This document shows, one piece after another, positions 42,550 to 51,113 of a DNA stretch of 64,000 nucleotides. The stretch spans positions 62,001 through 126,000 of the forward strand of contig JACKDL010000007.1 of NCBI GenBank assembly GCA_020633555.1, read 5' to 3'. How positions within the stretch are numbered: position 1 is the stretch's first letter; every line of letters begins with the position of its first letter. The notes below the pieces were generated by a model. The model was not told the origin of the DNA. It saw nothing but the letters and a program-made list of their open reading frames with translations, and made no database searches. The position numbers and the translations under genes were made by a program. The DNA comes from Myxococcales bacterium. Its GTDB lineage: Bacteria; Myxococcota_A; Bradymonadia; UBA7976; UBA1532.

Positions 42550-43258
42550 GGGCGGGATGGGCGGTGCTGGGGCGCGGGCGGTGCCGGTGGCGCGGGCGGT
42601 GCCGGTGGCGGGCGGCGCCGGTGGCGCGGGTGGCGCGGGCGGCGCGGGCGGCGCGGGCGGGGGGGAGGTGCCGGCCTGCGGCGCCGGGAGCGACTGCAAC
42701 GCCGACGCGGACTGCCCGGGGGCGACCTGTCGCTCCATGACGGGCCCCGGCGGCGTGTGCACCTGCGTCGGCCCCGCCCCCGAGCCGCAGCGCAACTTCT
42801 GCGACGGGGGCGGCGGCCCGGGCGGTGGCTGCTGTGCCGACGCGGACTGTGCGGATCAGGGCCCCGGCGCCGTCTGCCAGGCCGAGGGCTACAACGCGCT
42901 CGATGGCTACTGCGGCGGCGCCGCCCCGCCCGACTGGAACGCTTGTCGGGTGGACGGCTGCGCGCAGGACGCGGACTGCGGCAACGCCGACTTCGTGTGC
43001 GTGCCGCGCGGGGCCTATGCCCACCGCTACGCCGTGTGCGCCCGGGTGGCCTGCCGCACCGACGCCGACTGTGGCGCCCGGGCGGGGGGCGTCTGCTCGC
43101 CCTTCTTCACCCGTTGCCGCAGCGACGGCTTCTTCTGCCGCTACCCCGACGATCCCTGCACCACCGACCAGGACTGCCAGGGCAACGAGCCCATGAGCTG
43201 TGTGCCCAACGCCAACGGCCAGGGCACCCAGTGCGTGGTGGATCTGCCGGCGCCGTAG
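42419..43258 (+). CDS. C-terminal part of frame-shifted Cys-rich lipoprotein
   Basis: This frame continues the protein begun at 42061; meaningful sequence starts upstream of the first ATG, near 42289 (GDDPCVTAC). It contains a second Gly-rich tract. Between about 42569 and 42612 the DNA repeat is read out of phase as ARAVPVARAVPVA, and it returns to GGAGG afterwards, so two compensating indels are present. The C-terminal 200 residues hold five CxxDxDC-type units (CNADADC, CADADC, CAQDADC, CRTDADC, CTTDQDC), like those of the L,D-transpeptidase at 4986. It is convergent with the GH31 gene. Function unknown; probably a surface protein. Confidence 0.7.
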   Translation: MAALATIVNGFGGDCARVIPTVSTASADFAASCEGGGMGGAGGEGGMGGAGARAVPVARAVPVAGGAGGAGGAGGAGGAGGGEVPACGAGSDCNADADCPGATCRSMTGPGGVCTCVGPAPEPQRNFCDGGGGPGGGCCADADCADQGPGAVCQAEGYNALDGYCGGAAPPDWNACRVDGCAQDADCGNADFVCVPRGAYAHRYAVCARVACRTDADCGARAGGVCSPFFTRCRSDGFFCRYPDDPCTTDQDCQGNEPMSCVPNANGQGTQCVVDLPAP

Positions 43259-43274
43259 CCGCTCCCCCTTCGGC

Positions 43275-46118
43275 TCAGGGGGCCTCGCAGCGGTCGCGCC
43301 AGGCGAACACCTGCTCGGCGCGGGGCGGCCAGGCGGCGGCCAGGCCGTAGCGGTTGTCGGCCTCTTCGCAGTCCGGCCACTTCTCGACCGTGGGCCAGTC
43401 GCCGCGGCTGAACTTGTAGTCGAACCACTCGCCCCGTGGCGCGCGCAGGGTGCCCGCGGCCGTGCCGTCGGCCTGCCACGCCAGGGGGTGATGGACCTGC
43501 CAGCCGTCCACGCTGCTGGCGATGTGCACGGGCCGGTCGCGGGGGGTGTCCTCGGGCACCTGCACCTCGAAGGGCACCTCGACCCACGCGGGCTCGGGGC
43601 CTTGGGCGGCGCCCGTGATCACCAGGGTGAAGGCGGCGACGTCCGGCACCGTGAGCCACAGGCTGCGGTCCTGGGGATCGTGGCGCACGTCGGCCACGGG
43701 CAACCCGTCGAGGGTCACGGCGGTCGGCGGTTGGTCCAAGGGGCGGATCCGCAGGTGCAGCGGGCCCGCCGGCGGGGCGTCGCCCGCGGCCGAAAGGCTG
43801 AAGCCGTCGGCGCGGGGCGAGAGCACGTACTCGATGTGGCCCACGGCCTCGCCGCCACCGTCCAAGACTCGCGTCTGGCGGGTGGGCGTGGGGCCCGGGA
43901 ACAGCTCCAGCGTCAACGGGCCCGCGGCCTCGGCGGCGCTGCGGGCCGCGGGGCCGGTGGGCACGATGGCGCCCTCACGCAGGAAGAGGGGCAGCGCCGC
44001 CAGGCGCACCGACGGGGTGATGCGGGCAGGCCCCTGGATCACCCGGCCGCTCCACCAGTCCAGCCAGCGGCCGGGGGGCAGGTCCAGGGGTCGGTCGGTG
44101 GCCCCCTCGGCCAGCACAGGCGCAGCCAACAGCCAGGGGCCCAGCAGGGCCAGGTCGTCGGCGGGCGGGTGCTCGGGGAAGTGCCAGGCCACAGGGCGCA
44201 GCACGGGCGCGCCGGTGGCGTGAGCGGCGTCGAACAGGCCCTCCAGGTAGGGCAGGAGGCGCACCCGGAGCTGCAGGAAGGCGCGGCTGATGGCCAGCAC
44301 CTCGGGGCCGAACATCCAGGGCTCCTGGCCGGCCACGCCTGAGGTGAAGTGCCCGCGCATGAAGGGGCTGATGACGCCCAACGCCATCCAGCGGGCGAAG
44401 AGCTCGGGGCTGGCGCCCCCGCTGTAGCCGCCGATGTCGGTGCCCGTGAACGGCTGCCCCGAGAGGCCCACGCCGAGCATCATGGGCAGGCTCTCGGCCA
44501 GCGCCCACCAGGCGCTGGGGGCGTCGCCGGTCCAGTGCCCGGCCACGGCCTGCGTGCCCGCGAAGCCGGCGCGGCTGAGCACGAAGGGGCGCTCGCCGGG
44601 GCGCGCGGCCCGCAGCCCCTCGGCGGTGGCGCGGGCCTGTTGCAGCGCGTAGACGTTGTGGCCCTCGGCCATGGTGGTGGGGCGGCCGTCGCCGGCGAGG
44701 GGGATCGCGTCGTCGACGGTGGCTTCGCCGCCGCTCTCGGGGAACAGGGTCGGCTCGTTGACGTCCAGCCAGATGCCGTGCACCCCGCGCTCGGCCAGCG
44801 CCTGCACCTGGGCCGCCCAGAAGGCCCGGGCGGCCGGCAGGGTGAAGTCGGGCCACGCCGACTCCCCGGGCCACGCCTGCCCCGTGAACAGGCGGCCGTC
44901 GGGCCAGCGCAGCAGCAGGCCCTGGTCGCGGGCGGCTGTGAACACGGGCCAGCCCTCGTCCACCTTCAGGCCCGGATCGGCGATGGCCACCGTGCGGACG
45001 CCCAGCGCGGCCAGGTCGCCGACGAGGCCCTCCGGATCGGGGAAGTACTCGGGATCAAAGGTGAAGCTGCGAAAGCCGTGCATGTGCTGGATGTCGAGCC
45101 ACAGGGCGTCCACGGGCAGGTCGCGATCGCGGAAGCCGTGGGCGATGGCGCGCACGGTGGCGGCGTCGGGCCAGCCCCAGCGGCTCTGGTGGTAGCCCAG
45201 GGCCCACCGCGGCGGGCGGGCGGGGCGGCCGGTCAGCGCGGTGAAGCCGTCGAGCACGCCCGCCAGGTCGGGGCCCGGCAGAAGGTACAGGTCCAGCTCG
45301 CCGCCTGCGGCGCGAAGGGTCACTGCGTCGGGGGCGGTGGCGTCCAGGGTGCTGGTGAAGGCGTTGTCCAGGAACACACCCAGGGCGCGGCCGGCGCCGT
45401 CCACGCGCTGGTAGAAGGGCACACACAGGTACAGCGGGTCCTGGCCGGGCCCGTAGCCGCCGAAGTCCGGGTCGTAGGCGTCCACCCCGCGGCAGGTCAG
45501 GGTGCGCCCGCGGCGGTCCAGGGCGCCGCCGCGGGCCCCGAAGCCGAACAGGCGGGTGTCGGGGGGCAGAGCCGCGGTGGTGGCCCCGGGCGTCGGCGGC
45601 GTCTCGGTCCGCAGCACCGCCCCGTCCACGTCGGTCAGGGTGGTGCCGCAGTCGGCGTGGACGGTCAGGGCCCAGCCATCGGTACAGAGGACGATGGCCT
45701 CGCCGTCGGCCCGGGCCACTCCGTGCGGCGCGACGGGCCAGGCGTCGGCGGGCACGGCCCACGACCGCGAGGGCGGCGCGTCGGCGGCGTGGCGGCGCAG
45801 GCGCACGCCCGCGGGCCCCGGGGTGACGGTGAGGACATGATCGGCGCACGGGACGGTGAGGGGGCTCGCCGCCAGGGTGGCGCCGGGGGGGCAGGCGGCG
45901 AACGGGGGGCCGCTGTCGGCCGGATCCTGGTCAGCGGCACCCTGATCGGCCGGGCCCTGGTCGACGGCGTCCTGATCCGCTGGGCTGGCGTCGGTGGGGC
46001 CGCGATCCGCGGCGCCCGTGTCGGCGAGGGCGGCGTCGCCGCCGGGCTGGGCCGTGGGGGCCTCGGCGCCCCCGGGATCACAGCCCAGGAGCGCGAGCGC
46101 CAGCGCCCAGCGTCGCAT
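43275..46118 (-). CDS. GH31 alpha-glucosidase-type lipoprotein with starch-binding-like C-terminus
   Basis: 947 residues. The signal MRRWALALALLGC is followed by a 50-residue Asp/Gln/Ala/Pro tether with a 5-residue period. The GH31 catalytic barrel is clear: GIWLDVNEP with nucleophile Asp452, then HWTGD with acid/base Asp532, and FTGTDIGGYSGGASPELFARW. The last 100 residues (EVPFEVQVPEDTPRDRPVHI, SSVDGW, WFDYKFSRGDWPTVEKWPD) resemble a CBM20-type starch-binding domain. It should act on alpha-glucans at the cell surface. Its ATG is 1 nt from the stop of the upstream gene (TGACATG), so the two are co-translated. Confidence 0.9.
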   Translation of the reverse strand: MRRWALALALLGCDPGGAEAPTAQPGGDAALADTGAADRGPTDASPADQDAVDQGPADQGAADQDPADSGPPFAACPPGATLAASPLTVPCADHVLTVTPGPAGVRLRRHAADAPPSRSWAVPADAWPVAPHGVARADGEAIVLCTDGWALTVHADCGTTLTDVDGAVLRTETPPTPGATTAALPPDTRLFGFGARGGALDRRGRTLTCRGVDAYDPDFGGYGPGQDPLYLCVPFYQRVDGAGRALGVFLDNAFTSTLDATAPDAVTLRAAGGELDLYLLPGPDLAGVLDGFTALTGRPARPPRWALGYHQSRWGWPDAATVRAIAHGFRDRDLPVDALWLDIQHMHGFRSFTFDPEYFPDPEGLVGDLAALGVRTVAIADPGLKVDEGWPVFTAARDQGLLLRWPDGRLFTGQAWPGESAWPDFTLPAARAFWAAQVQALAERGVHGIWLDVNEPTLFPESGGEATVDDAIPLAGDGRPTTMAEGHNVYALQQARATAEGLRAARPGERPFVLSRAGFAGTQAVAGHWTGDAPSAWWALAESLPMMLGVGLSGQPFTGTDIGGYSGGASPELFARWMALGVISPFMRGHFTSGVAGQEPWMFGPEVLAISRAFLQLRVRLLPYLEGLFDAAHATGAPVLRPVAWHFPEHPPADDLALLGPWLLAAPVLAEGATDRPLDLPPGRWLDWWSGRVIQGPARITPSVRLAALPLFLREGAIVPTGPAARSAAEAAGPLTLELFPGPTPTRQTRVLDGGGEAVGHIEYVLSPRADGFSLSAAGDAPPAGPLHLRIRPLDQPPTAVTLDGLPVADVRHDPQDRSLWLTVPDVAAFTLVITGAAQGPEPAWVEVPFEVQVPEDTPRDRPVHIASSVDGWQVHHPLAWQADGTAAGTLRAPRGEWFDYKFSRGDWPTVEKWPDCEEADNRYGLAAAWPPRAEQVFAWRDRCEAP

Positions 46119-46119
46119 G

Positions 46120-47175
46120 TCAGCCGTCGCCCAGATCGGCGCCCAGGTCCCGCAGCAGCTTGATGAAGTCGCGCGGCGGCTGCAGCTCGATGCGGGGCTG
46201 GCCGCCCTCGTCCTGGGCCGCCTGGAACACGTAGGGCAGCTCCACCCAGTCCTCGTCGCGGCGCCAGTACACCTTCGGCGACAGGGGATCGGGGTACTCC
46301 TGGTGAAGCTGGCGGGCGATGGAGGCCATCCAGCCGTAGGCGCCGGCGGCGCTCTTGTCCTTCAGGGGGTGGAACAGCGCGCCGTGACGGCTGGGGAAGG
46401 CCAGCAGCACGCCGTGGGGCCACGCCTCGCCCTCTTCGGGCTCGTGCTCGGCGGCCCAGGCGCTGACGAAGAAGCCGTTGCCCACGATGAGCTGGCCCTC
46501 GACGCCGGGCATGGCCTCGACGGTCTGGACCTGCACGGCCTCGGTCTCGCGCACGTGCGCCAGGCCGTAGGCGATGGCGTCCTCGGCGTCCTCCACGTGG
46601 CCCTTCCAGGCGGCCAGGTGGGCCTTGGGCACCGTGTGCTCGAAGCCGCCGTGGTCGTACATGAGCACCGCCACCAGCCCGGGGGCGAAGTCGGCGGTGA
46701 CCATGGCGCTGCGGTCCAGGTTCATGCCCTCGACGTACTCGGTGCTGAAGAACTGAGTCTTCAGCAGGCCCTTGGCCTTCGCCCAGCCCGGCCCCTCGGC
46801 GTCGGCGGGCGGTGCGGTGGGGGCGGGGCGATCCTCGGGCATGGCCGGCTCGTCGGCGGCCTCGTGCAGGGTGCTGCGGCCCAGGCGGGCCATGAGCAGG
46901 TCGTCCACCTCGCGGCGGCGCGCCTCGGGATCCTCGGTGGCGGCCAGCCGGTCGGCCACCTTGAAGAAGCTGACGGTCACGTCGCGCTTGGGCATGCGCA
47001 CGGTCATCGCGCCCATGCGCAACGTCTTCGAGAGCTGGGGGATGCCCCGCCGCTCCAGGTCGCTCTGCAGCCACTCGATGAAGTCGTCGAAGCGGGCCTT
47101 GGTCTCGAAGGCGCGCGCCCAGCGGGGGGGCTTGGGCTCGCCGCCGCCCCCGAAGATCTTTCCGAACAGTCCCAT
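46120..47175 (-). CDS. Cytoplasmic hypothetical protein, possibly DUF1444-like
   Basis: 351 residues, no signal peptide. It begins MGLFGKIFGGGGEPKPP, with GGGAGGAG just upstream. The first 80 residues are charged and helical (RFDDFIEWLQSDLERRGIPQ). A central Pro-rich linker and a mixed alpha/beta C-terminal domain follow (DFAPGLVAVLMYDHGGFEHTV, AIAYGLAHVRE, GVLLAFPSRHGALFHPL). The order is reminiscent of the DUF1444/YtpQ family, but I could not confirm this by eye. It is coupled to the GH31 gene downstream. Confidence 0.6.
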   Translation of the reverse strand: MGLFGKIFGGGGEPKPPRWARAFETKARFDDFIEWLQSDLERRGIPQLSKTLRMGAMTVRMPKRDVTVSFFKVADRLAATEDPEARRREVDDLLMARLGRSTLHEAADEPAMPEDRPAPTAPPADAEGPGWAKAKGLLKTQFFSTEYVEGMNLDRSAMVTADFAPGLVAVLMYDHGGFEHTVPKAHLAAWKGHVEDAEDAIAYGLAHVRETEAVQVQTVEAMPGVEGQLIVGNGFFVSAWAAEHEPEEGEAWPHGVLLAFPSRHGALFHPLKDKSAAGAYGWMASIARQLHQEYPDPLSPKVYWRRDEDWVELPYVFQAAQDEGGQPRIELQPPRDFIKLLRDLGADLGDG

Positions 47176-47233
47176 GGCTCCTCCCGCGGTGCGGCGCGCA
47201 GTCTCGTCAGCCGCACCGCCCGGCGCAAGGCTG

Positions 47234-47617
47234 TCACTCGGGGGCGGCCCACAGGGCCATGGGGGCCTCTTGCAGCAGCGGGTGCCGCACGGGGGTGTCG
47301 GGGGTGAGCACGAAGCGGGTCTGCCCTTCGGCGGGCACCTTCAGGGGCGCCTCGGCCTCCAGGGCCACCCGGCGGCCGTTCAGGTCCACCTCGAAGGTCA
47401 CCCGGCCGCGCCGGCCCTCGTCGTCCAGGCCCACGTCGATCTCGGCGCTGGCCTGGCCGGGCAGCAGCCGGTCGGGGCTCTGGTAGGTCTGGTTGCTGGT
47501 GGTCCAGCGCATGTTCTCGATGGTGACGCCGGGCACCTGGTTCTCGAAGACGAGGGTGGTGGGCTCACAGGCCACCAGGCCCAACAGCACGAGGGCGAAG
47601 AAGAGGGCGCGGTTCAT
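47234..47617 (-). CDS. Small lipoprotein, putative partner of the upstream lipoprotein
   Basis: 127 residues. The signal MNRALFFALVLLGLVAC ends in a lipobox. The mature part looks like a single beta-sandwich (TTLVFENQVPGVTIENMRW, RVTFEVDLNGRRVALEAE). Its ATG overlaps the stop of the upstream gene (ATGA, 47617-47614), so it is translationally coupled to another predicted lipoprotein. No family recognised. Confidence 0.7.
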   Translation of the reverse strand: MNRALFFALVLLGLVACEPTTLVFENQVPGVTIENMRWTTSNQTYQSPDRLLPGQASAEIDVGLDDEGRRGRVTFEVDLNGRRVALEAEAPLKVPAEGQTRFVLTPDTPVRHPLLQEAPMALWAAPE

Positions 47618-48229
47618 GGGATCACCTCCGCGGCGTCCAGGCCGTGGGCCGTCAGGGTCAGGGCGCCCACGTGGGCGCTGGCGTCGCCGCGGGCGACGTG
47701 GAAGGGCAGCCAGTGCGAGAAGCTCAGCGCCACCCGGCGGCCCCCGGCGTCCTCCAGGATCACCTCGGCCACGCGGGCCACGTGATCGCCGGCGGCCAGG
47801 GTGCGGTCGAGCACGCTCAGCCAGGCGCGCACGTCATCGGGCGGGCTCTCCACCAGGGCGACGTCGTCGGTGAGGTGGGCCACCAGCAGCAGGCTGCGGG
47901 GCTCGGGCAGCAGCCGCCACCCCGCCACCGGGGGGGCCGAGGCGGCCTGCGGGGCCACGGCGAAGCGGCCCCAGGGCTGGCCGTCCACCTCGAGGGCCAC
48001 GGCCACCACGTGCGCGGGATCCACCGAGGCGTCGGCGTGGGCGCCCAGGGGACCCTCCAGGCCCGCGGGCACGCGCAGGTCCAGGGTGAGCAGCAGCGTG
48101 TCCACCTGGCGCTCATCGGGGTTGGCCGTCACCGCCTCGCTGGGGGTGGGGGGGGGGCCCACGTCGCAGCCCGTCAGGGGGCGCGGCGAGGGCCAGGCTG
48201 AGCAGCAGTCGCTGGGTCTGGCCGAGCAT
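47614..48229 (-). CDS. Lipoprotein with a one-base frameshift in the signal peptide
   Basis: From the ATG at 48229 (GGAGG 7 nt upstream) the frame gives a signal peptide start MLGQTQRLLLSLALAA. The lipobox LTGC and the whole mature domain are one frame over. Removing one C from the C5 run at 48181-48177 (coding strand) joins them as a normal lipoprotein of about 204 residues. A C10 run (48157-48148) lies just after. The mature part (TLLLTLDLRVPAGLEGPLG, VVAVALEVDGQPWGRFAV, ALSFSHWLPFHV) is beta-rich and unknown. The uninterrupted frame alone covers 47614-48162. Confidence 0.7.
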
Positions 48230-48366
48230 GAGAGACCTCCGGTTCAGGTGACGAATCTGTCTCTGTTCAAAGGGCGTGCCATCGCCGCTGCCCCGCCCGG
48301 GCGGGGCTGCGGGCGCCGCCGTGAACCGGCGTTGACGGGGCGGTGTGACCGGGAGAAGGTGCGGGC

Positions 48367-49144
48367 ATGTCGAGCACCGAGTCGCCGCTGAAGGCCTGGT
48401 GGGGTCCCCACGCGCTGCCCCCGCCGGGCGAAGGGCTCCACTGGCGCATTGGCCCTCTGAGCCTCTGGGTCCGCGCGTGGCCCGGCGGCTGGAGCGTGCA
48501 CTGCGCCGACTCCGGGGATCCCGTGGACGAGGCGCTGATCGTGGCCGAGCCGGGCCTGGCGCCCCCTGAGGCCGACCGCATCCGGCTGGCTTCGGAGCGG
48601 CTGGGCGGCACCGTGGTGCTGGGCGCCCGCTGCCCCGACCGGGTCATCGCGGTGCGCCCCGAGATCGCGCTCACCGTGCTGCCGGGCGACCGGGTGACCC
48701 TGTTCGTGGGCACGGCCGTGTGGCTCACGCTGGGCACCGAGGCCGGTGAGGTGGTGCACGAGCTGCCCGTGTACCGCCCCACCGACTCCTGGCTGGGGCC
48801 CGACACCCGATCGGGGATCCTGGCCTACGCGGGCGCACGTCGGCCCGCACGGTGTTGGCGGATCTGCCGCCGCGGCCCGGTCGGGCGGTCACCCGCCTGA
48901 CCCTGGTGAACAGCACCCGGCGGCCGCTGGCCTTTGAGCGGGTGGTGCTGCCCATGCCCTCGCTGGCGCTCTACGCCGATCCGGATCACCGGCTGTGGAC
49001 CGATGACGTGACCTACGAGCTCAGCGCCGATCCCGAGGGCACGGTGCGCACCGCGCCGCCCGGCTCACACCCGCGCATGAGCCCCCGCGCGAGACCAGCG
49101 AGGGCAGCGCCTTCCGCCGCGCCTGGGAGGCCCTCTTCCGGTGA
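48367..49144 (+). CDS. DUF432-like protein, frame broken twice
   Basis: The first frame (48367-48900) reads MSSTESPLKAWWGPHALPPPG, then RIGPLSLWVRAWPGGWSV and ELPVYRPTDSWLGPDTRSG. The sequence continues one frame over as RTSARTVLADLPPRPGRAV, NSTRRPLAFERVVLPMPSL and LYADPDHRLWTDDVTYEL. It then shifts again to end ETSEGSAFRRAWEALFR at 49144. Single missing bases near 48828-48836 and between about 49045 and 49090 explain both breaks. The pattern fits DUF432 as I remember it, a family often beside MscS channels; here MscS starts 4 nt later. Function unknown; a channel accessory role is inferred. Confidence 0.65.
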
Positions 49145-49148
49145 ACGC

Positions 49149-49984
49149 ATGAACGATCTCATCCAAAGCGCCTGGGCCTGGCTGAACAGCCCCACCGCCG
49201 ATCGCTACTGGCAGTCGGCGCTCATCCTGGTGAGCGGGATCTTCATCACCCGCTGGATCACCCGGGCCGCCGGCGCCCTGGTGGAGCGCCACCGTGGCGC
49301 CAACTCGGCCATGATCACCCGGCGGCTGCTCACCTATGGCCTGTACAGCCTGGTGGTGCTCAGCGTGCTGCAGCACCTGGGCTTCAAGCTCAGCGTGCTG
49401 CTGGGCGCGGCGGGTGTGCTGACCGTGGCCGTGGGCTTCGCCGCCCAGACGTCCGCCAGCAACCTCATCGCGGGCTGTTCCTGATGGCGGAGCGGCCGTT
49501 CCTGGTGGGCGACGTGGTCGAGGTGGACACCGTGCTGGGTGACGTCATCAGCATCGATCTGCTGAGCGTGAAGCTGCGCACCTTCGACAACCTGCTGGTG
49601 CGCATCCCCAACGAGACCATGGTGAAGGCCCGGCTCACCAACTACACCCACCACCCCATCCGGCGGGTGGAGATCCCCTTCAGCGTCGCCTACTCGAGTG
49701 ATCTGCCGAAGGTGAAGGCGGTGCTCGAGGAGGTGGCGTACCACCACCCCCACGCCTTCGACGAGCCCGAGCCGGTGATCCTGTTCCAGGCCTTCGGGGC
49801 GTCGAGCATCGATGGCGTGTTCCGGGTGTGGTGCCAGCGGGCGCAGGTGCTGCAGGTGCGCTCCGAGCTGGTGGTGCGCATCAAGCAGGCCTTCGACGCC
49901 GCGGGCATCGAGATCCCGTTCCCCCAGCAGGTGGTGCATCACATGGGGGCGCCGCCGTTGCGGGAGAGCCCCGCCGGGGCCTGA
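49149..49984 (+). CDS. MscS-family mechanosensitive channel, frame broken once
   Basis: The N-terminal frame (49149-49484) gives a membrane segment (SALILVSGIFITRWITRAAG) and the pore helix region LLGAAGVLTVAVGFAAQTSASNLIAG, then ends at CS-stop. The next frame resumes exactly as MAERPFLVGDVVEVDTVLGDV, with IPNETMVKARLTNYT, the normal MscS beta domain, up to 49984. One missing C at 49475 restores the family sequence GLFLMAERPF. About 278 residues in total. The channel releases solutes under membrane tension. It is paired with the DUF432-like gene. Confidence 0.85.
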
Positions 49985-50041
49985 CGGGCGGCCTGATGCC
50001 CGCCCCGGGCGGGGCGGGGAGGGCCCGCAGCTCAGCGAGGC

Positions 50042-51001
50042 TCAGACGCTGAGGGACTCGCGCTGGACCAGCCAGCCCAGCTCCTCGGCCTTCTCGACCA
50101 TGTCCTCGTCGCCCTTATCGAACACGATGGACAGGCCTTCGCAGTTCTCCAGCAGCTCGAAGTCGTTCATCGAGTCGCCCAGGGCCAGCACGGGGCTGCG
50201 GCCCACGGTGTCCAGGAACATCTCCAGCTTGCCCTCGCCAATGGGCCACGGCTCCTCGGGGCGGTCGGTCATGCTGCCGCCCTGGAGCTGCAGCTCGATG
50301 CCCAGGCAGCGCTCTTCGGGGAAGTTCAGCCGCCGGGCCAGGGCCCGCAGCACGTACTGGTTGCTGCTCGAGACGATCCAGGTCTGGAAGCCGTAGGCGT
50401 CCAGGGCGCGCAGCAGGTCGATCATCTCGTGATAGACCCGGATGCCGGTGGGCACCACCATCCCGTGGAACGGCGGACCGTGGGCGATCTCCTCCTGACC
50501 CAGCGAGCGGTCGAGCTCGTAGTCCAGGACCTCCTCCACCAGATCGGCCACCGTGCGCTCGTGCAGGCCCTTCAGCATGCGCGCGGCGAACAGGTAGGCC
50601 TGCTCGCGGTCGGTCTCGCGCAGGGTCTCGTAGACGCCGATGAGCCCGGCCCGGTAGCGCCGGTACGCGGCGGTGTCCATCACCTCGCCGTCCGAGCGGC
50701 CGGCCACGGCCTTGTAGGCGGCCTGGATGGCGTCGCGGCCCATCTTGTCGGGCACGATGTGCCAGAAGCCCCGATCGGTCTTCAGCCGGCGCCGGGTGAC
50801 CATGAAGCGCAGCATGGCCTCGCCGATGTCGTGGTGGATCAGCGTCTCGTCGCAGTCCATCACCACCAGCGGGGGCTGGGCGGGGTTGTAGTCGGGGCTG
50901 TCGACGCCGTGCTTGCGGATCAGCTCGGTCAGCGCGGCGTGGATGTGGGGCTCCCAGGCACCCAGCTGGAGGATGCTCTCGTCGTGCTCGGACTGGCTCA
51001 T
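50042..51001 (-). CDS. HAD-family phosphatase (phosphoserine phosphatase-like)
   Basis: 319 residues. Motif I is VVMDCDETLIHHD with nucleophile Asp49 and acid/base Asp51. A large helical cap follows. Motif II is TWIVSSSNQYVLRALA, and motifs III/IV appear as GEGKLEMFLD and ALGDSMNDFELLE. This is the PSP-like branch of haloacid dehalogenases, which hydrolyse small phosphomonoesters; the size is larger than SerB, so the substrate may differ. The ATG at 51001 has only a weak ribosome site. It lies 112 nt after the DUF2330 gene on the same strand. Confidence 0.85.
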   Translation of the reverse strand: MSQSEHDESILQLGAWEPHIHAALTELIRKHGVDSPDYNPAQPPLVVMDCDETLIHHDIGEAMLRFMVTRRRLKTDRGFWHIVPDKMGRDAIQAAYKAVAGRSDGEVMDTAAYRRYRAGLIGVYETLRETDREQAYLFAARMLKGLHERTVADLVEEVLDYELDRSLGQEEIAHGPPFHGMVVPTGIRVYHEMIDLLRALDAYGFQTWIVSSSNQYVLRALARRLNFPEERCLGIELQLQGGSMTDRPEEPWPIGEGKLEMFLDTVGRSPVLALGDSMNDFELLENCEGLSIVFDKGDEDMVEKAEELGWLVQRESLSV

Positions 51002-51113
51002 GTCACCATCGCGGAGTGCTGGACCGCGCCGCCGCGGAGGGGCGCGGGCAGGATGGACGCCCGGACCAGGTTGGCCGGGGCGAAGGGATCTGAAGGGGGT
51101 GGGGCACTGGCGC

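Noticed and set aside
44349..46163. 604-codon + strand open frame
   Set aside because: Antisense to the GH31 gene; composition typical of GC-rich shadow frames.
48290..48307. 18-nt perfect palindrome GCCCCGCCCGGGCGGGGC
   Set aside because: It lies in the divergent gap between two genes, but palindromes of only C and G are common by chance at this GC content. No regulatory call is made.
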